A DNA stretch of 46,945 nt, from positions 1 through 46,945 of the IMG/VR virus record IMGVR_UViG_3300031565_000069. One strand, written 5' to 3'. The notes under the pieces are model-generated. The model did not search any database, had not been told where the DNA came from, and saw nothing but the letters and a program-made list of their open reading frames with translations. Shown piece after piece: positions 46,624 to 46,945 of the stretch; within the stretch, counting starts at the first letter, position 1; every line of letters begins with the position of its first letter. The stretch is from a virus. The translations under genes were made by a program, and so were the position numbers.

Positions 46624-46878
46624 TTACCCCTCTTTTCTGTTTCCAACAAATCTTCCTTTCTTCAAATCAAATTTGATATCATTAATCACCCCCAAAAAGA
46701 CCCTTCGGAGATGGGTTTCCCACAAAGCGACCTTTTCCCAGTCCCTTTCTGAAAACTCCAAAAAATCTTCGTCAAAGCCACTATTGTTATGGGCCTTATC
46801 GAACATTAAGTCAATGGCATCCTCCCCAACATCAACAATCTTTTCAACCTTGTCTTTTGGCAAATTCTCGTAAAACAT
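46624..46878 (-). CDS. First gene of the right-edge operon, hypothetical 84 aa
   Basis: Starts MFYENLPKDKVEKIVDVGED and is acidic and helical. GGAGG lies 4 bases before the ATG. The double operator at 46888-46929 lies directly upstream. Function unknown. Confidence 0.7.
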   Translation of the reverse strand: MFYENLPKDKVEKIVDVGEDAIDLMFDKAHNNSGFDEDFLEFSERDWEKVALWETHLRRVFLGVINDIKFDLKKGRFVGNRKEG

Positions 46879-46887
46879 ATGACCTCC

Positions 46888-46929
46888 GTAAACCAAGTTT
46901 ACTGTAAGTGTAAACCAAGTTTACACTTA
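46888..46929 (-). promoter_or_regulatory. Double operator: two GTAAACCAAGTTTAC palindromes
   Basis: The 15-base palindrome GTAAACCAAGTTTAC occurs at 46888-46902 and again at 46910-46924, 22 bases apart (about two helical turns). The second is part of a longer perfect palindrome, 46905-46929 (11-bp arms, CAA centre). A TATATATAAG stretch (near 46938-46928, minus strand) could be the -10 element of the promoter; the -35 would fall at or beyond the window edge. Confidence 0.8.
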
Positions 46930-46945
46930 TATATATGAGCGAAAC

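Noticed and set aside
1-46945. tRNA genes, CRISPR arrays, insertion sequences, integrase
   Set aside because: No cloverleaf with a GGTTCGA-type arm, no regularly spaced repeats, no transposase DDE or tyrosine/serine recombinase motif was seen on reading both strands; a tRNA scan would be needed to exclude tRNAs fully.

Overview
The window looks like most or all of the genome of a tailed double-stranded DNA virus (Caudoviricetes) with a long flexible tail. It holds an HK97-type head module (large terminase, portal, prohead protease, major capsid), head-tail connectors, a major tail protein, a G/GT pair of tail assembly chaperones joined by a -1 frameshift signal, and a tape measure of about 1,926 residues. 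I see no integrase, excisionase or CI-like repressor, so a virulent lifestyle is more likely, but that is an argument from absence. No endolysin or small terminase is recognisable. Several Sec signal peptides and lipoboxes suit a diderm host, but the host cannot be named from the sequence.

Layout. 1-12.8 kb (minus): a tightly packed replication and recombination operon with an SPO1-like UDG-exonuclease-family A DNA polymerase split into two genes, a BrxA/DUF1819-like protein, an SSB-like protein, a Sak4-like RecA ATPase, a ParB-like protein, a PD-(D/E)XK nuclease and several small DNA-binding proteins. 12.8-13.3 kb: a divergent control region with a strong leftward promoter and a branched RNA-like leader. 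13.3-16.6 kb (plus): small regulators and a RepA-like AAA helicase followed by a cluster of GGGACA repeats. 16.6-38.3 kb (minus): the late operon, portal to tail, including a cassette of secreted, lipoprotein and membrane proteins between the capsid and connector genes and a PAPS-reductase-like gene at the tail end. 38.3-38.7 kb: a second divergent control region dense in palindromes. 38.7-42.8 kb (plus): about 13 small early-type genes. 42.7-46.9 kb (minus): terminase and small upstream genes, controlled by a double operator at the right edge.

How it fits together. The plus-strand block at 38.7-42.8 kb sits between terminase and portal, so the packaging and head genes are two transcription units. 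The portal unit appears to start at a TTGACA-N17-TAATGT promoter so close to the ATG that the mRNA may be leaderless. Genes within operons are joined by ATGA, GTGA or TAATG overlaps, which indicates translational coupling. The points most worth a second look are the split polymerase with its inserted genes (one a PAPS-reductase-like gene with an in-frame amber), the BrxA-like gene, the branched leader RNA at 12.9-13.0 kb, the GGGACA array, the in-frame A10G12 tract and the two palindromic control regions.
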